NCBI GenBank assembly: GCA_937888775.1
Contig: CALAQT010000142.1
Location: 1 to 12,700 of the forward strand
Reading direction: 5' to 3'
DNA from: an uncultured Actinomycetes bacterium
Lineage (GTDB): Bacteria; Actinomycetota; Thermoleophilia; Solirubrobacterales; Solirubrobacteraceae
Length of the DNA stretch: 12,700 nt
This document shows positions 4,624 to 12,197 of this stretch, one piece after another (positions within the stretch are counted from its first letter, which is position 1; each line of letters begins with the position of its first letter). The translations under genes were made by a program, and so were the position numbers. The notes beneath the pieces were generated by a model, which saw only the letters and a program-made list of their open reading frames with translations, did not search any database and was not told where the DNA came from.

Positions 4624-5714
4624 GCGGCGAGCTCTGGTGCCGGCGCCTGGCGCAGATCGTTGTAGGTCTGCTCGTAAACCGTAGCCACCCGCTCGGTGTC
4701 GAACTGCCGCGCCCACACGCGCGCCGCGGCCGTGTCCGGCCGCAACCGTCCGGCCAGGACCTGCTCGAGCGCGACGGCCAGCGCCTCCGGGTCCTCGGAC
4801 GGAACCATGATTCCGCGACGGTCGGCGAGCGTCTCTGGGAAGCCGTCGACGTTCGTGCCGACGACCGGCACACCGAGGCCCATCGCCAGCACCGCCGTCT
4901 GCGAGAACGCCTCATCGCGCGACGGGCAGGCCTGCACCGTGGCGCCCGCGACCCAAGGTCCCGGTTCGTCCACCCAGCCACAGAACCTCACCACCCTCTG
5001 AAGCCCCAGCTGCGCGACCTGCGCATGCAGGTCGTCCAGCAGCGCCCCCGCGCCGAGCATCAGCACCGGCGGCGGGGCAGCCATCCGCGCGATCGCGTCG
5101 ATCAGGACGTCCGGTGCTTTGTCACGGCTCAAGCGCCCAGTGACGACGATCCGCGGCGAAGGCAACCCCGGCCGCGGGCGGGCATCCATTCCCACCACCG
5201 GCGAGATCCCCGGGCGGATGCGGTCCTCGGGGATCCCTGCGCGCACCGCGCCGGCGCGCGCGCCCGGACCGTGCGCGTAAAAACGATCAACGCGCTCGGC
5301 CACGTCGGCCATCGCTGCCCACGGCGGCTCCCCCCACCACGCATAGCCATTGTGCTCACTCGCGACCAGCGGAACGTCGCCCGGCGCCGCCCTCGCGGCG
5401 GCCCACCAGGCACCGAGCATGTGTGCGTGGACCACGTCAGCGCTGGCAAGCCGCGGCGCCAGCCACGCCGCGAACCCCGGATCGCAGGCCCACTGCAGAT
5501 CCGCGCCCGAGCCCATCACCTCCGCCTCGAACCCGTGCGCGCGAGCGAGCTGCAGACCCGTAGGGTTCGCGTTTCCCGCCAACAGCCGCGTCCGATGCCC
5601 ACGCTCAGCGAGGGCGCGCGCGACCCGCAGGAGCGAAAGCTGCGCACCCCCCAGTTCCAGCTTCGCCACCACTCGCACGACTAGCACGTCGCACAACCCT
5701 ACGATGAGACGCAA
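4620..5714 (-). CDS. GT4-family glycosyltransferase (GT-B fold), 364 aa
   Basis: N-terminal acceptor domain with the glycine-rich loop KLELGGAQ (18-25) and VVHAHMLG. C-terminal nucleotide-sugar domain with VTGRLSRDKAPDVLIDAI, FCGWVDEP and PSRDEAFSQTAVLAMGLG then VPVVGTNVDGFPETL. In the usual E-x7-E motif (EGF...LEAM) the first Glu is present (DEAF) but the second position is Leu (VLAM), which may be a subfamily trait. No signal peptide or transmembrane helix, so it is cytosolic or peripheral. ATG at 5714 gives an unusual leader; GTG codons at V10, V13 or V15 (before RVVAKLELGG) are plausible true starts. It is coupled to the downstream methyltransferase by a 4-base overlap. Likely role: adding a sugar to a surface polysaccharide or lipid. 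Confidence 0.9.
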   Translation of the reverse strand: MRLIVGLCDVLVVRVVAKLELGGAQLSLLRVARALAERGHRTRLLAGNANPTGLQLARAHGFEAEVMGSGADLQWACDPGFAAWLAPRLASADVVHAHMLGAWWAAARAAPGDVPLVASEHNGYAWWGEPPWAAMADVAERVDRFYAHGPGARAGAVRAGIPEDRIRPGISPVVGMDARPRPGLPSPRIVVTGRLSRDKAPDVLIDAIARMAAPPPVLMLGAGALLDDLHAQVAQLGLQRVVRFCGWVDEPGPWVAGATVQACPSRDEAFSQTAVLAMGLGVPVVGTNVDGFPETLADRRGIMVPSEDPEALAVALEQVLAGRLRPDTAAARVWARQFDTERVATVYEQTYNDLRQAPAPELAA

Positions 5715-5866
5715 ACGCGACCAGGCCAGACAAGCCGTCTCGTCCTATGAGATCGGACCATCCGCGCCGCGGGCGTCACCAACGCAGGGCTCGAGGCGGC
5801 TCGCCCAGTCGCTTTGCGCCGATACGGCCGCGATTCGAGCGCACTCGACTTGTCAGATTCGACCTG

Positions 5867-5932
5867 CGTTGCACATTCGAAACTACGGTTCGAAGCTACG
5901 TTTCACATTCGAAACTAGCTTAAGCGGCAACA
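5867..5932 (-). repeat. Right terminal inverted repeat of the cassette with subterminal repeats
   Basis: On the minus strand from 5932: TGTTGCCGCTTAAGC, then three iterations of TAGTTTCGAATGTGAAACG-type units (the middle one shortened to TAGCTTCGAACCG). Multiple subterminal repeats are a hallmark of IS21-family ends, where they are IstA binding sites. The direct repeat CCCGC follows at 5933-5937. The region 5715-5866 between this repeat and the glycosyltransferase holds nothing I recognise apart from a presumed promoter. Confidence 0.75.
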
Positions 5933-5937
5933 CCCGC
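5933..5937. repeat. Target-site duplication CCCGC, right copy
   Basis: CCCGC follows the right terminus at 5932 and equals 800-804 before the left terminus. The insertion point is nine bases downstream of the stop codon of the large secreted-protein gene on the minus strand, so the insertion left that gene intact. Confidence 0.75.
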
Positions 5938-5945
5938 CGTGGGGC

Positions 5946-8036
5946 TCATCGGACGATTACGTCCACCCGCCGCGAGCTCGCGGGCGCGAATGGGAAATCC
6001 GCCTCGTGGAGCGTCGAAACGGAGAACCAGAAATGCACGGTCCCGTTCCCAGGCGCTGGCGTCCAGGTCGTGTGGAACCGGCCGTCGGGCGCGATGTCCG
6101 GGATCCCGATTGTGCTCTGCACCCCCGGGATTCCGACGACGCCGATCCGTAGCCGCAAGAGCTGCTGATCCGCTCCTGGGATGTAGCCGCCGAGCACGCG
6201 GCCCGAGATCCGGATCGTGCCCGGACTGCGGGGCGAGCGCCACCAATGGGTCCGCCGCGGCTTGATCGTGAGCTTGACGAGCGCGGGCACGATCAGCCGC
6301 ACCTGCCCCGACGCCGCCGGCTCGACCGTGCTCCCGCCGTCGTACACCGCCTCGACGAGCCGGGAGGGCCCGGCCCGCAGCGTGGCGCTCCAGACGCCGT
6401 CCTGGCCGGTGGTCGCCACCGCTGCTTGCGTGAACGCATCCAGGCCGTTGTTGGGCGCGGTCAAGATGCGGACGGTCTGCCCGGCGAGCGCAACGCCAGC
6501 AGATGTGCCGAGCCAGCCAACGACCTTGGTGGTAGCGCCATGGCGCGCTCGCCACGTGCTCAGCTGGATCGTGTGCGGTAGCCGAGCCTGCTGCTCGGAC
6601 CGCCACCGCCAATGCCCCTTGACCTTGACGCGAACCCGGACACGAACCATGCGCGGATGACAGCGCGTCACCTTCACAAGCTTCGTATGCGCCCGCCGCT
6701 TCACCTTCACGCGCTTGCCCTGCCGCCGGACGATCACCCACTTAGCAGGGACCTTCACCCGCTCCTTCGAGCGCGCGCACTGGAGCGCGTCGAGGATCCG
6801 CGAGCCGAACGAGAGCGCGGCCGTCGTGGGTTGACGGATGCTGAGCGTCCACGACGCGGGCGCGGACCACGCCGGGTTGCCGGCGGCATCGCGAGCGTTG
6901 TTGGCCGCCGAGCAAGTGACGGAGTTCGGTCCGAGATTCTGCACTGCCACGCGGGCACTCGATCCGGGGTACCACTGGGCGGGCGCCCCGTTCAGCGAGC
7001 ACGAGAGGCCGGCCACACCCGCTGGTCCGGCCGAGGCGGTGGCGGTCACGTACTGCACGCCAGCTGTCGTGGGCGCGTCCGTCGGCCCGGACATGCTCAC
7101 GGTCACGGGGTCGTTGTCGATGTTGACGTACTTGGTGACGGCCGACGACAGATACGCCCCGGCTGAATAGTCGTACGCGGCATCACGCGCCCACATCACT
7201 AGCGGCACGGACGATCCCGAGGCCACCGACGCGGTGTTGAACGACTGTGAGAACGATCCCACGGGACACTGGTGCCACGTGGTCTGGCTTTGCGGCTCGT
7301 TGACGGGCTGCGAGACGCTCAGCCCGCCGAGCGTCGCCGCAAGCTGGCACGCGCCCGACGGCCCGTCAGCTGAGAACGCAACGGGCCACGAACCTCGCAC
7401 CCAGCCCGTGGTGGCGCCCAAGCTGCCGGGCGTCGCAGACACCGAGGGACCCGAGGCCTCCGCGCCCTCGATCTCGAGCCCCAGCACGCTGATCTCGCCG
7501 GGCTTGTTCGCCCCGTCGCATTTGCTCCAGCCACAGATGATCTGCCAGCCGAAGTACGACGAGAGCAGGGGTGGCGAGCTGAAGGCAACCTCACCCGCAT
7601 GAGCCCCCACTCCGCCCCCCTGCCAATAGAAGCCGCCGCCCCAACCCATGTTCGAGTTGACGCCGTAGCTGATCATGCCTGCGCCCTCGGTGTGCGCTCC
7701 CACGATCGCAAGGCCCTGGGGAGCGTCGATCTGCCAGTAGCCGCGGCCACCGGCAGGGACGCTAGATCCGCTGCCGATCACTTCCATACCGTTCGCGGCG
7801 CTACCCGGGCCCGGGCATTGATACGGCGTGCTCACGCCTGACGCCGACGACCCGGAGTGGGCAGTTCCGAGCGCGCCGCCGGTCGAGCCGGCGCCCGGGG
7901 TAAAGCTTCCGCAGACGTGTATCCAGATGATCCCGGCTGCGCCGGCCGCGGCGGCGAATTTGAGCATCGCTCCGATCACAACCATTCCGCCGATCAGGAC
8001 GGGCGCCCGATGAACTCTTGCCAGCCTGCTGCTCAT
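5946..8036 (-). CDS. Large secreted or anchored surface protein, Solirubrobacterales-type, 696 aa
   Basis: The start is taken as ATG 8036 (MSSRLARVHRAP) with GAAGG eight bases upstream. The ORF is open to 8129, but that would overlap the preceding gene. Order: N-terminal hydrophobic segment (about 12-42, signal or anchor); Gly/Ser-rich lectin-like region with YWQIDAPQGLAIVGAH and many aromatic/Gly residues plus paired Cys; Ig-like repeats with SVSATPGSL and DAAGNPAW; a very basic stretch rich in RVKV/RVRVRVKVKG; then beta-rich C-terminal parts (GQTVRILTAPNNGLDAFTQA, GTIRISGRVLGGYIPG). I recognise this layout as common in Thermoleophilia genomes, where it has no assigned function. Probably cell-surface structural or adhesive. 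It is the last gene of a three-gene minus-strand run. Confidence 0.85.
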   Translation of the reverse strand: MSSRLARVHRAPVLIGGMVVIGAMLKFAAAAGAAGIIWIHVCGSFTPGAGSTGGALGTAHSGSSASGVSTPYQCPGPGSAANGMEVIGSGSSVPAGGRGYWQIDAPQGLAIVGAHTEGAGMISYGVNSNMGWGGGFYWQGGGVGAHAGEVAFSSPPLLSSYFGWQIICGWSKCDGANKPGEISVLGLEIEGAEASGPSVSATPGSLGATTGWVRGSWPVAFSADGPSGACQLAATLGGLSVSQPVNEPQSQTTWHQCPVGSFSQSFNTASVASGSSVPLVMWARDAAYDYSAGAYLSSAVTKYVNIDNDPVTVSMSGPTDAPTTAGVQYVTATASAGPAGVAGLSCSLNGAPAQWYPGSSARVAVQNLGPNSVTCSAANNARDAAGNPAWSAPASWTLSIRQPTTAALSFGSRILDALQCARSKERVKVPAKWVIVRRQGKRVKVKRRAHTKLVKVTRCHPRMVRVRVRVKVKGHWRWRSEQQARLPHTIQLSTWRARHGATTKVVGWLGTSAGVALAGQTVRILTAPNNGLDAFTQAAVATTGQDGVWSATLRAGPSRLVEAVYDGGSTVEPAASGQVRLIVPALVKLTIKPRRTHWWRSPRSPGTIRISGRVLGGYIPGADQQLLRLRIGVVGIPGVQSTIGIPDIAPDGRFHTTWTPAPGNGTVHFWFSVSTLHEADFPFAPASSRRVDVIVR

Positions 8037-8062
8037 GAGATCAGCCTTCGCCTCCGGGATTC

Positions 8063-8569
8063 TCAGCAGACGACCGCTATGTAGAACCGCGCGCTCGCAA
8101 ACGTCCCGTTGATATACGGCCAGACCCAAACGACAGTCGCTCCGCGCCGCGTGCCCGGCTCGTTGACGTGAATGCCGATGCTGTCAGCGATTGGACCGTT
8201 CCCTTCGGTGCCAGGGGAATTCGCGAGCACGGCACACGAGTGCGAGAATTGGTCCCCCCAGCTCACGTAGTAGGGCGCCCCACCAGGCCCCTGAGACACG
8301 TGAACTCCGTGGCTGCCGCCGATCACGCTGCCGTCCTGGTTTACAAAGGCCCAGTCTCGGACTGAGCCGCCGATCGCACGACCATCCAACTTCGCGGGCG
8401 TGATCGATCCATTGGCGAGCTTCTTCGACGTAACCGAACCGTTGTGAAGCTCCCGTGCTCCTACGCTGCCGGCGGGGATGCTCAGAGCGTACGAGGTGCC
8501 GCCGAGCGCGACGAACAGCGCGACGTAGGCGACCGCACTCCCGCGGAGGTGCTGGATGACTTTGTTCAA
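8063..8569 (-). CDS. Small secreted protein of a Thermoleophilia-typical family, 168 aa
   Basis: TTG start at 8569 preceded by AGGAAGGTAGGG. Signal peptide MNKVIQHLRGSAVAYVALFV then ALGGTSYA, with probable cleavage after the alanine. Next comes GSVGARELHNGSVTSKKLAN followed by GSITPAKLDGRAI, a repeat pattern seen in large paralogous families of Solirubrobacterales. The rest is beta-rich with two Cys (SCAVLA and terminal VVC) that could form a disulphide. It lies 26 bases upstream of the large secreted protein and 30 bases downstream of the membrane-protein gene, so probably the three are co-transcribed. Function unknown. Confidence 0.85.
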   Translation of the reverse strand: MNKVIQHLRGSAVAYVALFVALGGTSYALSIPAGSVGARELHNGSVTSKKLANGSITPAKLDGRAIGGSVRDWAFVNQDGSVIGGSHGVHVSQGPGGAPYYVSWGDQFSHSCAVLANSPGTEGNGPIADSIGIHVNEPGTRRGATVVWVWPYINGTFASARFYIAVVC

Positions 8570-8599
8570 TTTCCCTACCTTCCTGCCCTTGGGGCGTCG

Positions 8600-9667
8600 C
8601 TATCCGCTCGGGGTGGTGCCGGCTCCGATCAGTGATATGGGCCCGCTGGGTCCCGTACGCGTCGGCGGCGAGCTGCTCGGCGCCGGGCTGCTGCTGCCGC
8701 CGGTGGCTGTGCGCGCGGCGGGCGCGGGCGAACTTTCTGCCTGGCTCGTGAGCTGAGGGGTGTACGAGCTGCTCGACGAGGCGCCCGTTGAGGCAGCGCG
8801 ATGCGCGATCGGGCGTCGCCGCGCCAGGCGACGAGCCCGATGCGCTCGAGGCTGATGATCCTGAGCGCGGGCAACGGGGCCTTCGATGCCCGGGAGCCGA
8901 CCCGCCTTCGACAAGAACGTGTCGAGGAGACCAGGGAAGGTCGTCGAGATTGATGCGGGCGCCGAGCCGATCGAGGAGCGGTGGGCCGGGGAGCCACCCG
9001 CGGCGATCGCGATCGCCGCGACTGATAGGACGACAACCACGGTCACCGCCAGGACCCGTACGCGCGTGGGATGCACGCGCGCGCGGAGGGATCGCCGGTC
9101 GGCTGGCTGTCGACGCCGCGGGCGGTTCCCGTGCGCGCGCTCGAGCCGCAGACCGAGCGCCCGGCCACGTCGAGCGCGCTCAACGCTCGCCCCTTCAGCC
9201 GTCTCGATGTCGAGGCTTGCGCTGCCGCGCGGGAGCTTCTGACCTGCCGGCGCACGCGGGACCGAGGTCGCCTGCTCCTCGAACCAGCGGTCGAGCTCGT
9301 CGCTCTGCGTCGAGCTCGCCCTCGCGTCTTCCTCGAGCTCTTGCGGCGGCTGCCGTTCGCCAGACCCGTTGAGGAGCGTGTCGATGTACGGGTCAGGAGG
9401 TTCCGGCTCCCGGCGCTTGGTCCGAGTCTCGCCGGCGATCTGGTTGGCGGGAATCATCACCGAGGACACGAAATCCTTCGCGGCAGCCGGGTCGAAGTCT
9501 GCTGCTGGGACGCCGTCGCTCGCTGCTGGTGAGGTCGGGGCGTGAGGCGTCTGGGCGGCGCGCTGCTTCTTACGCCACTCCGCGGAGCGGGCCGTGCCGT
9601 CGATGACGGTGCCCTGTTTGTCGTTGGTTGAGGTTGGCGGCGTCATCCCCGTCATGTAGCATAACAT
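8600..9667 (-). CDS. Single-pass membrane protein with disordered tails, unknown function, 355 aa
   Basis: Not a family I recognise. Residues 1-165 are acidic and Pro-rich, with segments such as DPYIDTLLNG and DELDRWFEEQ. Residues 165-202 are Arg-rich, then one transmembrane helix (about 203-224, VRVLAVTVVVVLSVAAIAIA) and a Ser/Pro/Thr-rich C-terminal tail. The positive residues before the helix predict N-in/C-out topology: a cytoplasmic adaptor-like N terminus and an exposed tail. ATGs at 9655 and 9646 are alternative starts; none has a clear ribosome site. It is first in the minus-strand run and divergent from the HTH gene, 63 bases away. Could be a scaffold or sensor at the membrane. Confidence 0.7.
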   Translation of the reverse strand: MLCYMTGMTPPTSTNDKQGTVIDGTARSAEWRKKQRAAQTPHAPTSPAASDGVPAADFDPAAAKDFVSSVMIPANQIAGETRTKRREPEPPDPYIDTLLNGSGERQPPQELEEDARASSTQSDELDRWFEEQATSVPRAPAGQKLPRGSASLDIETAEGASVERARRGRALGLRLERAHGNRPRRRQPADRRSLRARVHPTRVRVLAVTVVVVLSVAAIAIAAGGSPAHRSSIGSAPASISTTFPGLLDTFLSKAGRLPGIEGPVARAQDHQPRAHRARRLARRRPIAHRAASTGASSSSSYTPQLTSQAESSPAPAARTATGGSSSPAPSSSPPTRTGPSGPISLIGAGTTPSG

Positions 9668-9680
9668 TACGTGCCGCTAC
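9656..9680. promoter_or_regulatory. Inverted repeat in the divergent promoter region
   Basis: GTAGC (9656-9660) and GCTAC (9676-9680) flank 15 AT-richer bases in the 63-bp space between the membrane-protein gene and the HTH gene. The repeat overlaps the membrane-protein start. It may be an operator for the neighbouring HTH protein. Evidence is limited to symmetry and location. Confidence 0.35.
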
Positions 9681-9730
9681 ACACGCTAATCTGGTAAAAG
9701 CGCGATGATCTACGTTCCGAGGCACGATGA

Positions 9731-10048
9731 ATGACTGAAATCGGAATACCCAAATCGGACGAGGATCCGTGGCTGACCGTCCAGCAGGTCAGCAAGGAGC
9801 TCGGCGTTCACGAAGCGACCGTCCGAACGTGGATCGCGACGAAGCGCCTCGCGGCCTCCCGCCCGGGCCCCCGCCGTCTCCGGGTCCGTCGCTCAGAGGT
9901 CGACCGGCTGCTGCGATCCGACTCCTCATTCGGCAGCGCGCCGGCCACCTCGCCTCCACAGGAGGCGGCTCCCGACCCTTACGTCCCGCCCACGACTGAC
10001 CTCGCGAGTGACGTCATCACCACGGGCGCCTCTGAAAGGGCGGACTGA
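9731..10048 (+). CDS. Excisionase/MerR-like helix-turn-helix DNA-binding protein, 105 aa
   Basis: Winged helix of the HTH_17 (excisionase) type: WLTVQQVSKELGVHEATVRTWIATK then RLAASRPGPRRLRVRRSEVDRLL at about residues 14-61, ending in a disordered Pro/Ser/Asp tail. GAGG lies about nine bases before the ATG. Such proteins act as recombination directionality factors or as simple regulators. No integrase is in the window, so a regulator of the divergent pair of operons is the more economical reading. The stop (TGA) is immediately followed by the GTG of the next gene. Confidence 0.85.
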   Translation: MTEIGIPKSDEDPWLTVQQVSKELGVHEATVRTWIATKRLAASRPGPRRLRVRRSEVDRLLRSDSSFGSAPATSPPQEAAPDPYVPPTTDLASDVITTGASERAD

Positions 10049-10486
10049 GTGAGCGACGACGCCCAGGTCGCGATCGAGCAGCTGCGCATGGCCGATGGCC
10101 GGTGGGAGGCGGCGCTGCAGGCGAGCGCCGAAGCGATCCCGAATGATGGCTTTGCCGCCCGCGTGCGGGACATCGCTGACGCCAGCGAGCAGGAAGCAGC
10201 CGCGTTTCGGTACGCCGACTCGCTCGGCCTCGGCTGGCGCTCGCGTCAGAACGCGCGGACGATGCAGCTCTCCTACGAGCTGCGCCGCGGCGGCCACCGA
10301 CCGGGCCCGAACGACCTGTGGGAGCGCTTCGACGCCGCGGTCGGGACGCTCGGATCCGCGCTGGAGGGCGTCGCGCTCAGCGCGATCGCCCGCGCCTTCG
10401 CGGAGCTCTCCGAGGTCGCACGGGAGCTCGCGGGCGAAATCGAGCTGATCTACACGCAAACGGCTGCTCGCCGACGGGCGAGCTGA
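10049..10486 (+). CDS. Helical protein of unknown function, 145 aa
   Basis: GTG start directly abutting the stop of the HTH gene, with GAAAGGGCG about ten bases upstream. The sequence is alpha-helical and Ala/Glu-rich (WEAALQASAEAIPNDGFAAR, DASEQEAAAFRYADSLGLGW), with a conserved-looking basic segment RSRQNARTMQLSYELRRGGH then RPGPNDLWERFDAAV and no Cys, transmembrane helix or catalytic motif. I do not recognise the family. Its fixed position after a DNA-binding protein suggests that it is a partner or effector in the same process. Confidence 0.8.
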   Translation: MSDDAQVAIEQLRMADGRWEAALQASAEAIPNDGFAARVRDIADASEQEAAAFRYADSLGLGWRSRQNARTMQLSYELRRGGHRPGPNDLWERFDAAVGTLGSALEGVALSAIARAFAELSEVARELAGEIELIYTQTAARRRAS

Positions 10487-10501
10487 TCGCGAGGGATCGG
10501 A

Positions 10502-10738
10502 ATGCTGCGCCTGTTTCTCGCGTGGCGGCTGTTGCGGATGCTGTTCCCGCTGCTGCTATTTGCGTTCGCCGCGCTGGCGTTGACGACCGCGCTTCGTTCC
10601 GGACCTCGAACGTTCGGGCGGGGACCGTCGTCGTCGTCGCTCGGTCACGTGGAGCATGGTTTGGAGCGTGTCGTGACGCCACTGGTGTCAGACGCGCGCA
10701 AGGCCGTCACTCACGCGCTCACCGGCGTAACGCGATGA
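10502..10738 (+). CDS. Small membrane protein, 78 aa
   Basis: ATG with GAGGGATCGGA in front. One hydrophobic helix (about 11-31, LRMLFPLLLFAFAALALTTA), then a Ser-rich hinge and an amphipathic C-terminal helix (HGLERVVTPLVSDARKAVTH). Its last codon and stop overlap the start of the next gene (ATGA), so the two are translationally coupled. Unknown function. Confidence 0.7.
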   Translation: MLRLFLAWRLLRMLFPLLLFAFAALALTTALRSGPRTFGRGPSSSSLGHVEHGLERVVTPLVSDARKAVTHALTGVTR

Positions 10739-11019
10739 GCGAGGCAGCGCAGCTCCCGGACGGGACGGTCGGCTCCGAGCACCTGGGAGTGCGCGTTTTC
10801 TCGGTCAGCGCCCCGTCGATGCAAGAGCTGATCGACCGGATGGCCGTGATCCTCGGCGAGCACCTCGACGAGAGCGACGAGCTGCACGTCTCGTTCAACT
10901 CGATGCAGAACGGATCACAAGAGCACGCAGGAACGAAGCTGCTGCAAACCCCCCGGCCGTGGACGGAGCTCTTCTTCGAATACTCCACGCTACTCGTCCT
11001 ACGCGCGCGGTCCACGTAG
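10735..11019 (+). CDS. Small protein of unknown function, 94 aa
   Basis: The start is ATG 10735, within the ATGA overlap with the small membrane protein; a longer frame upstream lies in the genes before it and is a shadow. Sequence: SVSAPSMQELIDRMAVILGE with HLDESDELHVSFNSMQNGSQ, acidic and alpha/beta-like, with an aromatic C terminus (WTELFFEYSTLLVL). No family recognised. It is the last gene of the four-gene run. The reading frame just downstream (+1) keeps a coding-like composition, so the C terminus could be altered by a frameshift. Confidence 0.65.
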   Translation: MSEAAQLPDGTVGSEHLGVRVFSVSAPSMQELIDRMAVILGEHLDESDELHVSFNSMQNGSQEHAGTKLLQTPRPWTELFFEYSTLLVLRARST

Positions 11020-11820
11020 ATCGAGCTTCGCCGGTCACTCCTGGACGGAGTCCCAGGCCGTCCGCAGGCGCGCCGCGCCCGCAGCCACAAGCGAACGCGT
11101 CGACCACCGCCGCTTCATGCGAACGACTACGAGCGCCATCGAACAGAACCGACAACTGGTCTGCGTCCTTAGCGGGCGCGACGATCTCGTCGTCGGCGAC
11201 TTCCGCATCGGCTAGCCCAAGGACAGATCGAGCGCTTGTCGCCGCGTCGTGCTGCCAACGTTCCGCACCGGCTGTCTCGCTGATCGGTTGCGGGCTTCTC
11301 AGACGGCTCATTTGCACCAAGTGCGGCGACGTGGTCCCTGGCGAGCCCGTGATCGCAATCGTCACGAACCAGGCGCCCGACTGGCCGGCGACCGGACGCA
11401 TGCTCCTGGGCGAATGCACAAGCGGCCAGCCCGGCGCCGGCAGACCGGTCGGCGCCGCTGGTTGCACGCGGAAGCACAAGGCGGTCCCGCGCTCCAGTTT
11501 CGAGCAAAGCACAAGTCGGCCGAGCATCGCGAGCCCAACTCACGCGGGCCCGCGCCGACGCGGATCGGCGCGCCTGCTCGTGGGCGAAGGGAGACGCCCA
11601 GCGGCTACAGGGACGGACGCTCGCCTTACGCGCATAACAGCGGCGACGCCAGACCGCGCCACGGCTCGCTATTTGCCGTAGCGAAACGTCGCCGAGTAGG
11701 CAGGTACGTTCAGTCTTGGCCGGCATCGTCCGCCGACGCCCTCGGACCGTCAAGCTCACAGACGCCGGTCCGGCAGCGTGCCAGGCCGTCAGGGTCGCGT
11801 CGCCGGACAAGACTTAGCCT
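11020..11820 (+). other. Region with coding-like fragments but no intact gene
   Basis: Three plus-strand pieces with strong G/C third-position bias lie in different frames and lack proper starts. One runs to TAG at 11213-11215 and contains a 32-aa ORF from ATG 11117 (NRQLVCVLSGRDDLVVGDFR). The second is the zinc-ribbon-like piece from 11313. The third ends at the TAG at about 11815 with RPRTVKLTDAGPAACQAV, reminiscent of a winged-helix C terminus. The longer open frames on either strand here have poor codon bias and no domain. The stretch is best read as decayed genes, or several frame disruptions, next to the intron. Confidence 0.45.
11313..11500 (+). pseudogene. Zinc-ribbon-like fragment without start codon
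   Basis: Translation CTKCGDVVPGEPVIAIVTNQ then APDWPATGRMLLGECTSGQP, ending near GCTRKHKAVPRSSFEQ. The Cys pattern CxxC...C...C looks like a small treble-clef or zinc-ribbon domain, and about four fifths of third positions are G or C. The frame has no ATG, GTG or TTG before the first Cys. After about 11500 the coding-like bias moves to another frame (ending RLQGRTLALRA at a TAA near 11640), so at least one frameshift is likely. Confidence 0.4.
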
Positions 11821-12197
11821 CAATCCACGAAAGCGCCGGACAACCGGCATGAAGAAGGGAATGAAGGAGTCCTGCATCGAAGATCTAGCGAATCGCGATG
11901 GCCCTGACCATGCGTTGGCGTCCCGTGAGGGCGCAGCGAAGCGTTGGTTTCGGGGTGCGCGCAGGCCGGCTATTGAGCCTCGAAATAGGCAAAGCTGGGG
12001 TGCCGACGTGCTGTGGATCAGCGGAAGGCAATATCGGTGGCGGCGTTATGCGTGAGCCGTCAGCGGACCCCGCGGGGTCGGAGAACCCGTGCATGTGCGT
12101 GATCTCTTCATGCTGAGAACCGGGAGATCTCATGATCATCCGCCTGTCGTGATGGAGGGGCGGGTCGTGCGGGGAAGGCTGAGGCTGTAATCCCGTG
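11821..12197 (+). other. Probable 5' RNA domains of a group II intron upstream of its reverse transcriptase gene
   Basis: No protein gene is supported. Position directly before an intron-encoded reverse transcriptase, plus multiple short inverted repeats (ATGG/CCAT near 11908, GATCTC 12101-12106 with GAGATC 12124-12129), suggest intron domains I-III. Candidate 5' ends with the GTGCG consensus are at 11955 and 12095, but both leave less RNA than domains I-III normally need, so the 5' boundary may lie further left or be lost. I cannot fix it by eye. Confidence 0.4.

Larger units (their letters stand above)
805..5932. mobile_element. Transposase-less IS21-like cassette carrying metal-efflux and glycan genes, interrupted by an IS110 element
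   Basis: The right end (5932 inward on the minus strand) reads TGTTGCCGCTTAAGCTAGTT then TCGAATGTGAAACGTAG. The left end is split: TGTTGCC at 805-811, then the IS110 insertion, then GCTCAGGCTACTTTCGAATG from 2669. Rejoined, the two ends match at about 37 of 44 positions. Both are flanked by CCCGC (800-804 and 5933-5937). Without the IS110 element the cassette is about 3.27 kb. It holds a cation transporter, an ArsR/CadC-type sensor, a methyltransferase and a glycosyltransferase, all on the minus strand. No istA or istB is present, so it resembles a mobile insertion cassette mobilised in trans. Attribution to the IS21 family rests on end structure only. Confidence 0.75.

Noticed and set aside
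3958..4716. Longer methyltransferase with ATG start at 4716
   Set aside because: The extra 31 residues are Arg-rich and lie within the glycosyltransferase C terminus; the GTG at 4623 with a 4-base overlap is a much better start.
4557..5684. Long plus-strand open frame of 375 codons
   Set aside because: It lies opposite the glycosyltransferase and is an Arg/His/Pro-rich shadow typical of GC-rich genes; no domain is recognisable.
8037..8129. 31-residue N-terminal extension of the large secreted protein
   Set aside because: It would overlap the end of the 168-aa gene and put a non-signal sequence in front of an otherwise good signal segment.
9731..10048. Excisionase of an integrative element ending in this window
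   Set aside because: No integrase, tRNA attachment site or att repeat is visible, so only an HTH regulator/excisionase-like call is supported.
11249..12055. Plus-strand open frame of 268 codons and minus-strand frames at 10895-11527 and 11169-11810
   Set aside because: Weak codon bias, Arg/Ser/Pro/Ala-rich composition, no motif; they overlap the fragments with better coding signal and the intron leader.
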